64,000 nt of DNA from Bartonella birtlesii IBS 325 (lineage in GTDB: Bacteria > Pseudomonadota > Alphaproteobacteria > Rhizobiales > Rhizobiaceae). A program made the position numbers and the translations under genes. Below the pieces are notes generated by a model. It did no database searches and was not told where the DNA came from. It saw only the letters and a program-made list of their open reading frames with translations. This document shows, piece by piece, positions 12,798 to 22,408 of this stretch. The DNA lies in assembly GCF_000273375.1 (NCBI RefSeq), contig NZ_CM001557.1, positions 1,001,625 through 1,065,624 on the forward strand, written 5' to 3'. Numbering within the stretch: position 1 is the first letter of the stretch; each line of letters opens with the position of its first letter.

Positions 12798-13052
12798 AAC
12801 ACATCATAACCTTTTCTTAAAACATCCCCCCCCTAGCTTGAAATTTATTATAAAAGTGCCTGGCTCAATAATCATAAATTTGTCAACCAAGCATAACGTG
12901 ATTTGACTTAAGCACAAAACCACGGCAAAACCACGGCGAAACCATATTAAACATGACAAAATCAGTCAAGAAAAAAGTTGTCATTTAAAAATAGCTTGTT
13001 TTAATGAAGTTTAAGACTAACTATTAAATTTAGAATAGCGGCAGAAAAAACT
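12798..13052. promoter_or_regulatory. Divergent hutA/tonB control region with tandem repeat and candidate RirA box
   Basis: This 255-base region drives hutA leftward and tonB rightward. It holds a perfect 11-base tandem repeat AAAACCACGGC at 12916-12926 and 12927-12937. It also holds TGACAAAATCAGTCA at 12954-12968, which fits the TGA-n9-TCA iron-responsive operator pattern of RirA. TTTAGAA at 13029-13035 is half of an Irr-type element. On the minus strand, TATAAT (12852-12847) could be the hutA -10 box, but the good TTGACA (12886-12881) is too far from it to pair. These are sequence matches only; iron or haem control is inferred from the genes. Confidence 0.45.
12916..12937. repeat. Perfect 11-base tandem repeat between hutA and tonB
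   Basis: AAAACCACGGC occurs twice head to tail with no gap. Eleven bases is about one helical turn, so two protein subunits could bind the same face of the DNA. It is more GC-rich than the surrounding spacer. A role as an operator is inference. Confidence 0.6.
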
Positions 13053-13820
13053 ATGATTTTTGCAAATACAAGACGATTATTAGCTCTTTGGATTGGTGGA
13101 TTTATTTGTGCTTTCTCTTTGCATATAGCATTGGGAGTGCAGTTTTGTTTCTACAGTACTGGTGTAAGTAATGGCACACCCTCTTTCCCGATTATGCTGA
13201 CTTTTCTTCAAGAGAATCTTTCTCCGAATTTTGATACAGATGCGGCTGATATTGATACCAGTTTATCGAATGCTAGTATTGATCCAGAAATATTGCAGCC
13301 TGATTTTCTAGAGCAGGATTCAGAGATGCTGGAAGTCGTGGATAAGAATCAACCAGAAGAATCTTATCATAAAGATGATCTAACAGTTCTTAAGTCTTTG
13401 GAAGAACTTACACCTCAAAAAAGTGAACATGAAGTACGCATACAGAAAACGATATCAAAGATTATAGCAAAGCGTTCCACTGTAAAAGCGGTGCGTTCAT
13501 CTAGCGCTATTCAGGGTGGTGATACGGCAACACGTGAGGATGCATTATTAATAGAATGGCTGGCAAAGATACAAGAGCAATTAGAAAAGCAAAAAAAATA
13601 TGTTATAAGACAGCGTATCAGTCGTACAAAAGGGACGGTAACACTAGAATTTAGAGTGCATGAACAGGGGAGCATTTTTTCTAGTCGCGTTATGGTTTCT
13701 GCTGGTGACCCAGAACTTGATCGGTTAGCTATGGCGGTACTCCAACGTGTAAGTTCTTTTCCTCCACCACCACCATCGAAAGTCAATAAAATTATCAGAG
13801 TATCTTTGATATTCAGTTGA
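13053..13820 (+). CDS. tonB: TonB energy-transducing protein
   Basis: TonB couples the inner-membrane proton gradient to outer-membrane receptors such as HutA. The 255-residue protein has one N-terminal membrane anchor (LLALWIGGFICAFSLHIALG), an acidic and charged middle region, and a C-terminal TonB domain (KGTVTLEFRVHEQGSIFSSR ... SAGDPELDRLAMAVLQRVSSFPPPP) in the family pattern. The middle lacks the long Pro-Glu/Pro-Lys stretch of enterobacterial TonB, which is usual for short alphaproteobacterial forms. It is transcribed away from hutA. No exbB or exbD lies beside it in this window. Confidence 0.9.
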   Translation: MIFANTRRLLALWIGGFICAFSLHIALGVQFCFYSTGVSNGTPSFPIMLTFLQENLSPNFDTDAADIDTSLSNASIDPEILQPDFLEQDSEMLEVVDKNQPEESYHKDDLTVLKSLEELTPQKSEHEVRIQKTISKIIAKRSTVKAVRSSSAIQGGDTATREDALLIEWLAKIQEQLEKQKKYVIRQRISRTKGTVTLEFRVHEQGSIFSSRVMVSAGDPELDRLAMAVLQRVSSFPPPPPSKVNKIIRVSLIFS

Positions 13821-13928
13821 TTTTCAGGAGCTGTTAAGATTTTTCCTACTAATTTACTGCAATACTTTGGTCTATATCTTGAGAAATAAGAATGAGCGAT
13901 TTGAGGGTGAATTGAGATTGAATTACTT

Positions 13929-16052
13929 TTATCGGACGAAAAGAAGATCAGCTTTTATATCTGTTTTTCCAGTCAATCTTATTTTGTAAACTCCGTAATT
14001 TTCCATAACACGCATCACGTAATTACGTGTTTCTGTATAGGGAATCCGTTCAATCCAGTCGATGACTTTATCAAGAGGTTGATTTCGAGGATCACCATAA
14101 CGTTTTATCCATTCATCAACTCGGCGGGCGCCTGCATTATAGCCAATAAGAGTTAAGATATAAGATCCATTAAAACGTTCCAATTGTTCGCTTAGAAAAT
14201 AGGCACCTAATGTAGCATTATAGCTAGCATCACTACTCAATTTTTGAAGTGACCATGTCATTGAATATTTTTTTGCGAGTGTTTTTGCTGTAGTAGGCAG
14301 TAACTGGAGTATACCTCGTGCACCTGCTTTTGATATGGCTGTTGGATTAAATTCACTTTCTTGACGGGCGATAGCATAAATAAGTGCTTGCCCTGCACCA
14401 GAAACATTCGCAGAAGTTGGTATAGCACCTATAGGATGGGAAAGTGCACCAACATTTTTGCCTTTAGAAACGGCAGTTTTTCCGATTTTGAGGCTGGTAT
14501 AATAGTCGCCATTTTTTTCTGCCATCACAGCTAGAAGAACTAATTCGCCAGGACTTTCTATTTTTTCGCCGAGTTCTTTATAAAAAAACTTAGCGAGATT
14601 AGCATATCCAGCTGTTTCAAGACGTTGAATTGCTTTAATAGCTTCTCGTGTACTAAAGCGTTGTCGTTCAGTGGCTGTCGGTTTGGGAAAAGAAATTTGG
14701 AGCTTTTTTTGATTAAGTCGTGAAGCTGCTAATTGACCATAATAAGTTGCACCAAAATGGGCGGCACGATGAAAATAATTTTGAGCATTTTTATGTTCTC
14801 CCAGAGCTTCTGCAGCTCGTCCCATCCAATAATATCCACGGGATAAGGAAAGAGGTACAGAAGATAATTGAGGAATACGTGAAAAATGATGCATTGCCAA
14901 TTTAGGATCATGAAGGAATCGTAGCGCATACCATCCTGCGTGAAATTCAGCATCCACTGCCAATAAAGATGTCGTAATATTGTGTGTTGCAACGAGTTGA
15001 TAAGCGATTTTAGGTTTATTTAAATCGAGCATTTCACGAGAAAGGGCACGTCGTTCTTTCCACAATGCATGAGGATCCATAAGTTTTAATGTATCCTTTG
15101 ATGTCCTCATCATGAGTGTTACCGCTGCATTATATTGTCCTGTTCGTCTAAGATAGCGAATTTGAGAAAATTGTAAAAGAGGATCTTTTTGCCATGAACG
15201 CTCTACAGAACGTAAGTTTTGTGCAGCTCTAGGATCATTTTTTTCAACGGCAACAAAAGCGTTAAAAAGAGACTGGGCACGGGCTAATTTTGCAATGCGC
15301 CCTGCTGAATCAAAATGATGAGCGTAAAGCATAAATCGCATACGTTTCAAATGATCTATAGGTTTTAATATAGAGCTTGCATTTTTAAGAATAAGTTCTT
15401 CTTCTTTTGCATTGAGTTTTGCTTTATGCCACCATGGTGCAATAATTTGTTGAGCACGAGCAATTTGTCTCGTTGCAATAAGTGCTTTAGCAAATCGGGC
15501 CATACCTTGTGCTGTTAAAGGGGGATGATGAGCAAATTTTTGAAGGATGATGTGTGTAAAATTATTTTCATTGATAAAAGCACGTTCAGCGTTACGTTGC
15601 ATAATATCTATGCCTGGCCATCCTTTTAGCTCTTTTATTGCATTGAATATTTCAGAGCTTGGTATATTGGCTTGATTTGATATGCTGATTGCCCATGTCA
15701 AAATATGACGATCAAGACTATTTTTTTCCAGTGAATTACGAAGGCTTATTGTTTTTACAATATTGTTATTTAAAAGTGCGTCTAAACCCGCTTTAAGTTG
15801 CTTAAGAGTAGAATTATTGTTGGACGTAGGAAGACTTTTGGGTTTTGTGTGAATTTGTCTAGGAGTTTTTTGAATTTCTTTTTTTGTAATAAAGGGATTC
15901 GGACGAACTAAAGGGATTGGTGCTTTTTCATGTATAAAGGGCATTTTTGCCCATGTGGTTGAAAATAAACATGTGCTTGAAAATAAAATTGTTATTGCCA
16001 GTATAAGCACAGTAAAGGTTTGTAGACAAAAGAGGGCAGAAAATGCGCGCAT
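13929..16052 (-). CDS. slt: Soluble lytic murein transglycosylase (Slt-type)
   Basis: This 707-residue periplasmic enzyme cleaves peptidoglycan glycan strands, giving anhydromuropeptides. It has an N-terminal signal segment (LFCLQTFTVLILAITILFSS), a long helical superhelix region with TPR-like repeats (for example YYWMGRAAEALGEHKNAQNYFHRAA), and a C-terminal lysozyme-like domain. That domain shows the catalytic motif RQESEFNPTAISKAGARGI near residue 563 (catalytic Glu in QESEF), then GILQLLPTTAKTLA and GYNAGARRV. It is monocistronic and convergent with tonB; dapA starts divergently upstream. Confidence 0.92.
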   Translation of the reverse strand: MRAFSALFCLQTFTVLILAITILFSSTCLFSTTWAKMPFIHEKAPIPLVRPNPFITKKEIQKTPRQIHTKPKSLPTSNNNSTLKQLKAGLDALLNNNIVKTISLRNSLEKNSLDRHILTWAISISNQANIPSSEIFNAIKELKGWPGIDIMQRNAERAFINENNFTHIILQKFAHHPPLTAQGMARFAKALIATRQIARAQQIIAPWWHKAKLNAKEEELILKNASSILKPIDHLKRMRFMLYAHHFDSAGRIAKLARAQSLFNAFVAVEKNDPRAAQNLRSVERSWQKDPLLQFSQIRYLRRTGQYNAAVTLMMRTSKDTLKLMDPHALWKERRALSREMLDLNKPKIAYQLVATHNITTSLLAVDAEFHAGWYALRFLHDPKLAMHHFSRIPQLSSVPLSLSRGYYWMGRAAEALGEHKNAQNYFHRAAHFGATYYGQLAASRLNQKKLQISFPKPTATERQRFSTREAIKAIQRLETAGYANLAKFFYKELGEKIESPGELVLLAVMAEKNGDYYTSLKIGKTAVSKGKNVGALSHPIGAIPTSANVSGAGQALIYAIARQESEFNPTAISKAGARGILQLLPTTAKTLAKKYSMTWSLQKLSSDASYNATLGAYFLSEQLERFNGSYILTLIGYNAGARRVDEWIKRYGDPRNQPLDKVIDWIERIPYTETRNYVMRVMENYGVYKIRLTGKTDIKADLLFVR

Positions 16053-16296
16053 AAGAAAAAACCTAGAGACCTTGCTATTGAAGAATATTCAAAAGTTTTT
16101 ATAAGAGAAGCATGAAAAACGGGTTAATGTAAGCCAATCTTCTAAAGAGATGTTCAGAATTAAAGGAGATATGTTAAACCTTGAGAGAGCTATTATGAAA
16201 TTCATCTTGCTTCAACAAGAGAGCAAGACTATGCTCTATTATTGAGTAATTTATAAAGGCCATAAAAAATAAAGAGAACATTATAGGGAGTTTATC

Positions 16297-17190
16297 ATGC
16301 TCAAGGGAGCCATAACTGCGCTTATCACACCGTTTAATGATAAGGGTACTATTGATGAGAAGGCATTTTGCAATTTTGTTGAGTGGCAGATTGCACAAGG
16401 TATTAATGGTGTAAGCCCTGTTGGAACAACGGGTGAATCACCGACTTTAAGTCATGAAGAGCACAAACAAGTTATAGAATTGTGTGTTGAACAAGTTGCC
16501 AAGCGTATTCCTGTTGTTGCTGGAGCAGGCTCAAATAGTACAAGTGAGGCTGTAGAGCTTGCACAACATGCGCAAAAAGCAGGTGCAGATGCAGTTTTGG
16601 TCGTCACTCCTTATTATAACAGACCTAATCAGATTGGTTTATACAAGCATTTTTCGTCCATTGCGAAAGCTATTTCTATACCGATTATAATTTATAATAT
16701 TCCTGGTCGTTCTGTTATCGATATGGCTGTGGAGACTATGAGAGATCTGTGTCAGGATTTTAAAAATATCATTGGTGTTAAAGATGCGACAAGCAAAATT
16801 GAGCGCGTGAGTGAACAACGTGAAAAATGTGGTAAAAATTTTATACAGCTTTCCGGTGATGATTGTACTGCATTAGGTTTTAATGCACATGGAGGTGTGG
16901 GGTGTATTTCGGTATCATCCAATGTTGCTCCAAAACTATGCACAGAACTTCAAGCTGCTTGTTTGCGTGGTGATTATAAAACAGCACGTGAATTAAATGA
17001 TCGTCTGATGCCTCTTAATCGTGCAGTCTTTATTGAACCAAGCCCTGCTGGTATAAAATATGCTGCTGCAAAATTAGGGATTTGTGAAAGTACTGTTCGC
17101 TCACCAATTGTTCCACTAACAGATACCACAAAGAAAATTATTGATGCGGCCCTCTGCCATGCAGGACTGCTTAAAGAAAAAATGGTATAA
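16297..17190 (+). CDS. dapA: 4-hydroxy-tetrahydrodipicolinate synthase
   Basis: DapA condenses pyruvate with aspartate semialdehyde, the first committed step to lysine and meso-diaminopimelate for cell wall. The 297-residue TIM-barrel protein shows GTTGESPTL near residue 43, [14 protein letters not shown], and GVKDATSK with the Schiff-base Lys162. Length matches the family. The ATG at 16297 follows GGGAG at a good distance. smpB follows after 8 bases, so the two are likely co-transcribed, an arrangement common in this order. Confidence 0.96.
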   Translation: MLKGAITALITPFNDKGTIDEKAFCNFVEWQIAQGINGVSPVGTTGESPTLSHEEHKQVIELCVEQVAKRIPVVAGAGSNSTSEAVELAQHAQKAGADAVLVVTPYYNRPNQIGLYKHFSSIAKAISIPIIIYNIPGRSVIDMAVETMRDLCQDFKNIIGVKDATSKIERVSEQREKCGKNFIQLSGDDCTALGFNAHGGVGCISVSSNVAPKLCTELQAACLRGDYKTARELNDRLMPLNRAVFIEPSPAGIKYAAAKLGICESTVRSPIVPLTDTTKKIIDAALCHAGLLKEKMV

Positions 17191-17198
17191 AGGTTTCC

Positions 17199-17675
17199 AT
17201 GAGTAAAAAAAAGAACGCGTTAGTGCAAAAAATAATTGCTGATAATCGTAAAGCGCGTTTTAATTATGAAATTCTCGATAATCTTGAAGCTGGTCTGGTG
17301 TTACAAGGCGCAGAGGTAAAGTCTTTGCGTTCCAATCATGCGAATATTGCTGAAAGTTATGCCAGTTTTGAAAATGGGGAATTATGGTTAGTAAACAGCT
17401 ATATTCCCGAGTATACGCAAGCTAATCGTTTTAATCATGAGCCACGTCGTTTACGTAAGTTATTAATTTCAAAACGTGAAATGGCACGCTTTTTTAACGC
17501 GACTTCTCGTGAAGGAATGACTCTTGTTCCTCTCAAACTTTATTTTAATGAAAGAGGGCGTGCTAAGTTGGAGATTGCTCTGGCACGTGGAAAAAAGCTT
17601 CATGATAAGCGAGAGACAGAAAAGAAACGAGATTGGGGACGTGAAAAAGCAAGAATTTTAAAAAGATATGGATAA
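17199..17675 (+). CDS. smpB: SsrA-binding protein SmpB
   Basis: SmpB binds tmRNA and brings it to stalled ribosomes in trans-translation. The 158-residue protein has the OB-fold core ([32 protein letters not shown]) and the basic C-terminal tail rich in [15 protein letters not shown] that folds in the ribosomal decoding centre. The length is usual. It sits just after dapA and converges with the uracil-DNA glycosylase gene. Confidence 0.96.
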   Translation: MSKKKNALVQKIIADNRKARFNYEILDNLEAGLVLQGAEVKSLRSNHANIAESYASFENGELWLVNSYIPEYTQANRFNHEPRRLRKLLISKREMARFFNATSREGMTLVPLKLYFNERGRAKLEIALARGKKLHDKRETEKKRDWGREKARILKRYG

Positions 17676-17716
17676 CAGAATTGCCATCCTTTATTTTTAG
17701 CATCCCTAAAGAGATT

Positions 17717-18409
17717 TTAGCATTGATCTAGATATGTTCTTGCTGCTGCGAAAATTTGATGGAACATGGTGTCTGTTAAACGGCCTGTATTAGTATTATA
17801 ACGTGAACAGTGATAACTTGAGAAAATACGTAATCTGCCAACATCGTTGATTTCTCCATGCCCAAAGGGATGGGCTAAAATTTTTGCATTGAGGGCACGC
17901 AATGTTGAGTGATGTGCAATAGTGCCGAGGGTAATAACAGCTTTAAGTTTGGGAAGATTTGTTAAAAGGGGTGCAAAGAAATATCGGCACGTATTAATTT
18001 CTGCACCAGTGGGTTTATTCTCTGGCGGTACACAACGAACTGAGTTAACGATCGCAGCATCAATCAATACAAGATTATCATCGGCTCTTTCTTCAAAAGT
18101 ACCTTGGGCAAAGCCAAATTTTTTCAAAGTAGAATAAAGTAAGTGTCCAGCATAGTCACCAGTAAACGGACGCCCAGTCCGATTTGCTCCACGCAATCCA
18201 GGAGCAAGACCAACAATGAGAAGGCGGGTTGTAGTAGCGCCTTTATAGGGAAAGAATGGGCGCACCGGTGCGTTATGCCAAGTCGGTTCTTTGATACGCC
18301 AGTCAGAGATAAACTTATGTAAGCGTGGACATAAATTGCAATTTTGTGGCGGCTCTGGGCAAAGTGGAGTTAATTGGTTATTCATGAGACAACATTCATC
18401 ATTTTTCAT
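17717..18409 (-). CDS. Uracil-DNA glycosylase, Fe-S family (type 5/UdgB-like)
   Basis: This 230-residue DNA repair enzyme should remove uracil (and possibly other deaminated bases) from DNA. The catalytic-site stretch reads GLAPGLRGANRTGRPFTGD, which matches family 5 (UdgB) better than family 4. Four cysteines that would hold a 4Fe-4S cluster are visible: NCNLC near residue 25, and C-VPPENKPTGAEINT-C near residue 127. The downstream HPFGHGE stretch carries the conserved histidine region. An alternative start at 18385 (MNNQLTPLC) is possible; neither start has a strong ribosome-binding site. The gene stands alone on the minus strand. Confidence 0.85.
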   Translation of the reverse strand: MKNDECCLMNNQLTPLCPEPPQNCNLCPRLHKFISDWRIKEPTWHNAPVRPFFPYKGATTTRLLIVGLAPGLRGANRTGRPFTGDYAGHLLYSTLKKFGFAQGTFEERADDNLVLIDAAIVNSVRCVPPENKPTGAEINTCRYFFAPLLTNLPKLKAVITLGTIAHHSTLRALNAKILAHPFGHGEINDVGRLRIFSSYHCSRYNTNTGRLTDTMFHQIFAAARTYLDQC

Positions 18410-18965
18410 AAAAATTATTTTGAGGTATATGACGGATCATGTTTTTTTGAACAACCATAATGAATATAAATGGATTATTTAATAACAGAGTTTAACATAA
18501 AAGATCGCGTTATTTTTCAAAGAATGAAAATCATCTAGTGATTTATTTGATAAACAAGATGGAAATGAATAAACATTTAATGAGATAAATTTTCTTAATT
18601 TATATGATGTATTATCATAAATAATATGTATGAGACTATTTTATAGCGAAAGATTTTTAATGAATTTGAATGATTGATATAATTTTAAAGGATGAATTTT
18701 CCAAAGTTTATCGAGTAGATTGAAACGGTGAGTGTATTTTTCTGTTTGAATTCACTACTCTTAAAACATTTTATTTTAAAGTGATACTGATAACAAACTT
18801 GGATAGGTAATGCACTTTTTGTAAAGCTTCTAAGAAGTTTTTTTTAATGAGATCTTTTAGTAAAAAATATTAAAACCTGCATTGTTTTTCTTGTGTTTTA
18901 TTTTGTTTATTGTATATACTCTTTCCTTATTAGAAAAAGTTTTAATCTTTAAGAAAGAAGCATAA
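18410..18965 (+). promoter_or_regulatory. Long spacer upstream of rpoZ with a candidate promoter
   Basis: This 556-base AT-rich spacer has no recognisable gene. Near its right end TTGTGT (18891-18896) and TATACT (18915-18920) are 18 bases apart, a plausible sigma-70 promoter for rpoZ, whose start is 46 bases downstream. No terminator or repeat of note was seen in the rest. Confidence 0.4.
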
Positions 18966-19364
18966 ATGGCCCGCGTAACGGTAGAAGATTGTATTGATAA
19001 AGTCGATAATCGCTTTGAGTTAGTGCTTTTAGCAGGGCATCGGGCGCGTCAAATTTCACAGGGGGCGCAGATTACGGTTGATCGTGATAATGATAAAAAT
19101 CCAGTTGTTGCTTTGCGTGAAATAGCAGAAGAGACGTTATCGTCTGCCGATTTGAAAGAAGATCTTATTCATTCGTTGCAAAAGCATGTAGAAGTTGATG
19201 AACCAGAAATGGTAAGTGAGTTTATTACGCATTCAGGTGAAACTGAAAGTGTTTTTGAAGCATCAACGGAAGAGGAAGGTGGTTTATTCGATCATATGTC
19301 AGAAGAAGAACTTTTAGCGGGTATTGAAGGTTTGGTTGTTCCGGAGAAGAGTGACGATTATTAA
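18966..19364 (+). CDS. rpoZ: RNA polymerase omega subunit
   Basis: Omega assists assembly of the beta-prime subunit in RNA polymerase. The 132-residue protein has the conserved N-terminus [30 protein letters not shown] (residues 1-30), given here only as the family hallmark VDNRFELV and HRARQI, and the alphaproteobacterial acidic C-terminal extension. It lies just upstream of rsh; omega also affects (p)ppGpp binding to polymerase in other bacteria, which makes the pairing functionally sensible. The first base of the gene is preceded by an AGAAAGAAG stretch serving as ribosome-binding site. Confidence 0.95.
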   Translation: MARVTVEDCIDKVDNRFELVLLAGHRARQISQGAQITVDRDNDKNPVVALREIAEETLSSADLKEDLIHSLQKHVEVDEPEMVSEFITHSGETESVFEASTEEEGGLFDHMSEEELLAGIEGLVVPEKSDDY

Positions 19365-19491
19365 TTACAGCGATAATATTACGGGGGGAATGTACGTTGT
19401 TATGTGATAGTGGTTATTTGCGGGTCTTTTATTGATAGAATATTGGTATTCAATAAGGGTTAAATGGTGAAAAGATAAAGGATATGCTCGT

Positions 19492-21717
19492 ATGATGCGT
19501 CAGTGTGAGCTTGTTGGGCGTGTTCAACGTTACAAGTCTGACGTAGATGAAGCTCTATTAAACAGAGCCTATGATTATGCAATGCAAAAGCATGGTCATC
19601 AAAAGCGTGCTTCGGGTGATCTTTACTTTTCTCATCCTTTAGAAGTTGCCGCTATTTTGACGGATATGCGGTTGGATGAAGCAACGATTGCAGTTGCTCT
19701 TTTGCATGATACGATTGAAGATACGAGTGCTACACGAGCAGAAATTGACCAGCTTTTTGGGTCTGAAATTGGTAAGTTGGTTGAAGGTCTCACAAAACTT
19801 AATAAGCTTGATCTTGTATCGAAGAAGGCAGTACAGGCAGAGAATCTTCGTAAACTTCTTATAGCTATTTCTGATGATGTTCGTGTTCTTTTAGTCAAGC
19901 TTGCTGATCGTCTCCATAACATGCGTACCCTTGGTGCTATGCGTGATGATAAGCGCCGGCGTATTGCTGAGGAAACAATGGATATTTATGCGCCACTTGC
20001 AGGACGTATGGGTATGCAGGATATGCGTGAGGAATTAGAAGATCTTTCTTTCTTTTATTTAAATCCAGAGGGTTACCGTACGATTACAAATCGACTCTCT
20101 GAATTATCAAAGCGCAACCGTGATTTACTTTCTAGGATTGAAAATGAACTGACAAAACTTTTTTGCGAACATGGCATTAAAGCAGATGTTAAAAGCCGTC
20201 AGAAAAAATCTTATTCAGTTTTTCGCAAAATGGAAAGCAAGGCATTATCTTTTGAACAATTGTCAGATATTTTTGGATTTCGCGTTATTGTTGAAACAGT
20301 GAATGATTGTTATCGCGCTCTTGGCATCATTCACACGACGTGGCCAATGGTACCAGGTCGTTTTAAAGATTATATTTCTATACCGAAGCAAAATGATTAT
20401 CGTTCCATCCATACAACAATTGTAGGGCCTTCGAGGCAACGTGTTGAACTGCAGATTAGAACTGCTTCTATGGATGAAATTGCTGAATATGGCGTTGCTG
20501 CACATTCTATTTATAAAGACTATGGTTCTCATTATTCGACTCTGAAGTTATCAAATGAAACCAATGCTTATGCATGGTTACGTCAAACAATTCAATCTTT
20601 GTCTGATGGGGATAATCCAGAGGAATTTTTAGAACATACAAAGCTTGAGCTTTTTCAAGATCAAGTTTTTTGTTTTACCCCGAAAGGCAGATTGATTGCA
20701 TTTCCAAAAGGCGCTACTCCTATCGATTTTGCCTATGCAGTTCATACTGATATTGGTGATTCTTGTGTGGGAGTAAAAATCAATGGTCGTATTATGCCTT
20801 TAATGACTAAATTAAAAAATGGTGACGAAGTTGATATTATACGTTCACAAGCACAAATTCCTCCAGCAGCATGGGAATTTCTTGTTGTAACAGGCAAAGC
20901 ACGTTCAGCTATTCGCCGAGCAACCCGTGCAGCGGTACGTAAGCAATATTCGGGCTTGGGATATCGTATATTAGAGCGTGCATTTGAATATATGGGAAAA
21001 CAATTTTCAAGAGATATTCTTAAGCAAATTTTGCCACGTTTGGCACGCAAAGATGTGGAAGATGTATTGGCTGCTGTTGGGCGTGGTGAATTGCCTTCTG
21101 CTGATGTGATAAAAGCGGTTTATCCTGATTATCAAGATCACCGTGTGGTACAAAAGTCGTCTTTTAAGCCTGGGGAAGAAGGTTGGTTTAACATTGAAAA
21201 TGCTCAAGGTATGATTTTTAAAGTTCCAGAAAACGAAAAGAATACAATGGCAGAAAAGCATCAATCTAAAGCTTTACCTATTCGAGGAACCCGTGGAGAT
21301 ATTCCTGTACGATTTTCTCCTGAAGGAGCAGTGCCAGGAGATCGAATTGTTGGCATTATGCAACCAGGGGCAGGGATCGTTATTTATCCAATACAGTCTT
21401 CGGCTTTGATGGCGTATGATGATCAGCCAGAACGATGGATTGATGTCCGCTGGGATATAGATTCTCAAATGAGCGAGCGTTTTCCTGCTCGGATTAATAT
21501 TCTTGCTGTTAATAGTCCTGGCTCTTTGGCTGAAATTACTCAAGTGATTTCTGCCAATGATGCCAATATCCAAAATTTATCTTTTATCCGTACCGCCCCA
21601 GATTTCACAGAAATTATGATTGATCTGGAAGTTTGGGATTTAAAACATTTGAATCGTATTTTTTCTCAGTTAAAAGAGGCAGGTTCGGTTAGTGTGGTAC
21701 GACGGGTTCATGGGTAA
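19492..21717 (+). CDS. rsh: Bifunctional (p)ppGpp synthetase/hydrolase (Rel/SpoT homologue)
   Basis: This is the single long RSH enzyme typical of Hyphomicrobiales, making and degrading (p)ppGpp in the stringent response. Its 741 residues carry the domains in order. The HD hydrolase domain is at about 30-180 (HPLEVAAIL, HDTIEDT, LADRLHNMRTL). The synthetase domain is at about 235-350 (FGFRVIVE, GRFKDYIS, NDYRSIHTT). The TGS domain is at about 390-455 (CFTPKGRLIAFPKGATPIDFA) and the ACT domain is at the C-terminus (NILAVNSPGSLAEITQVI). Both catalytic halves look intact. A second ATG directly follows the first, so the start could be one codon later. pyrE follows after 17 bases. Confidence 0.95.
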   Translation: MMRQCELVGRVQRYKSDVDEALLNRAYDYAMQKHGHQKRASGDLYFSHPLEVAAILTDMRLDEATIAVALLHDTIEDTSATRAEIDQLFGSEIGKLVEGLTKLNKLDLVSKKAVQAENLRKLLIAISDDVRVLLVKLADRLHNMRTLGAMRDDKRRRIAEETMDIYAPLAGRMGMQDMREELEDLSFFYLNPEGYRTITNRLSELSKRNRDLLSRIENELTKLFCEHGIKADVKSRQKKSYSVFRKMESKALSFEQLSDIFGFRVIVETVNDCYRALGIIHTTWPMVPGRFKDYISIPKQNDYRSIHTTIVGPSRQRVELQIRTASMDEIAEYGVAAHSIYKDYGSHYSTLKLSNETNAYAWLRQTIQSLSDGDNPEEFLEHTKLELFQDQVFCFTPKGRLIAFPKGATPIDFAYAVHTDIGDSCVGVKINGRIMPLMTKLKNGDEVDIIRSQAQIPPAAWEFLVVTGKARSAIRRATRAAVRKQYSGLGYRILERAFEYMGKQFSRDILKQILPRLARKDVEDVLAAVGRGELPSADVIKAVYPDYQDHRVVQKSSFKPGEEGWFNIENAQGMIFKVPENEKNTMAEKHQSKALPIRGTRGDIPVRFSPEGAVPGDRIVGIMQPGAGIVIYPIQSSALMAYDDQPERWIDVRWDIDSQMSERFPARINILAVNSPGSLAEITQVISANDANIQNLSFIRTAPDFTEIMIDLEVWDLKHLNRIFSQLKEAGSVSVVRRVHG

Positions 21718-21734
21718 AAAAGAGAGATTTTGCA

Positions 21735-22313
21735 ATGAATACAAAAGATGTGATTGATATTTTTAAACAAGCAGATGCTATTCTGGAAGGACATTTTATT
21801 TTAACGTCAGGCCGTCATAGTGCGACTTATATGCAGAAGGCGAAGGTATTTATGCATGCTGACTTAACGGAAAAGTTATGTTATGGGTTAGCTGAAAAAA
21901 TCAAAAAGTCTATTGAAGGAAAAATTGATTATGTAGTTGGCCCCGCGATTGGTGGTCTTATTCCCTCTTATGAAACTTCACGTCATCTTGGGGTTCCCTC
22001 TCTGTGGGTAGAGCGTGTAAATGGTGTATTTGAGCTGCGCCGTTTTGAAATCAAAAAGGATGCACGGGTTGTGATTGTTGAAGATATCGTGACAACAGGT
22101 CTTTCCATTCGTGAGACAGTTGAGGCTTTGGTTGCAGCTGGAGCAAATGTATTAGCGAGTGCATGTATTCTCGATCGTTCTGGCGGTAAGGCTGATGTTG
22201 GAGTGCCGTTGATTGCACTTGCTGAATATGAGCTAGCATCTTATGCCAGTGATGCGCTCCCTTCTGAACTTGCAGCACTTCCGGCGATCAAGCCGGGAAG
22301 TCGGAATATTTAA
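21735..22313 (+). CDS. pyrE: Orotate phosphoribosyltransferase
   Basis: PyrE joins orotate to PRPP in de novo pyrimidine synthesis. The 192-residue protein shows the PRPP-binding loop VVIVEDIVTTGLSIRE near residue 113, with the acidic pair E-D, and the GPAIGGLIPS segment. Length matches the family. It lies between rsh and a DUF2062 gene, a common arrangement in this order; dihydroorotase is encoded separately at 30301. Confidence 0.94.
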   Translation: MNTKDVIDIFKQADAILEGHFILTSGRHSATYMQKAKVFMHADLTEKLCYGLAEKIKKSIEGKIDYVVGPAIGGLIPSYETSRHLGVPSLWVERVNGVFELRRFEIKKDARVVIVEDIVTTGLSIRETVEALVAAGANVLASACILDRSGGKADVGVPLIALAEYELASYASDALPSELAALPAIKPGSRNI

Positions 22314-22408
22314 TTATCTTTCTATTTCTTTTTATGCAAAAAACTTGGATAAACTTATTTAAACTATGCGAATTATTTCATTATCACAAGATGTATACTG
22401 AGAGGCAT

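Noticed and set aside
18821-18845. Small palindrome AAGCTTCTAAGAAG followed by a T run upstream of rpoZ
   Set aside because: The stem is too short and has almost no loop, so it is unlikely to be a real terminator.
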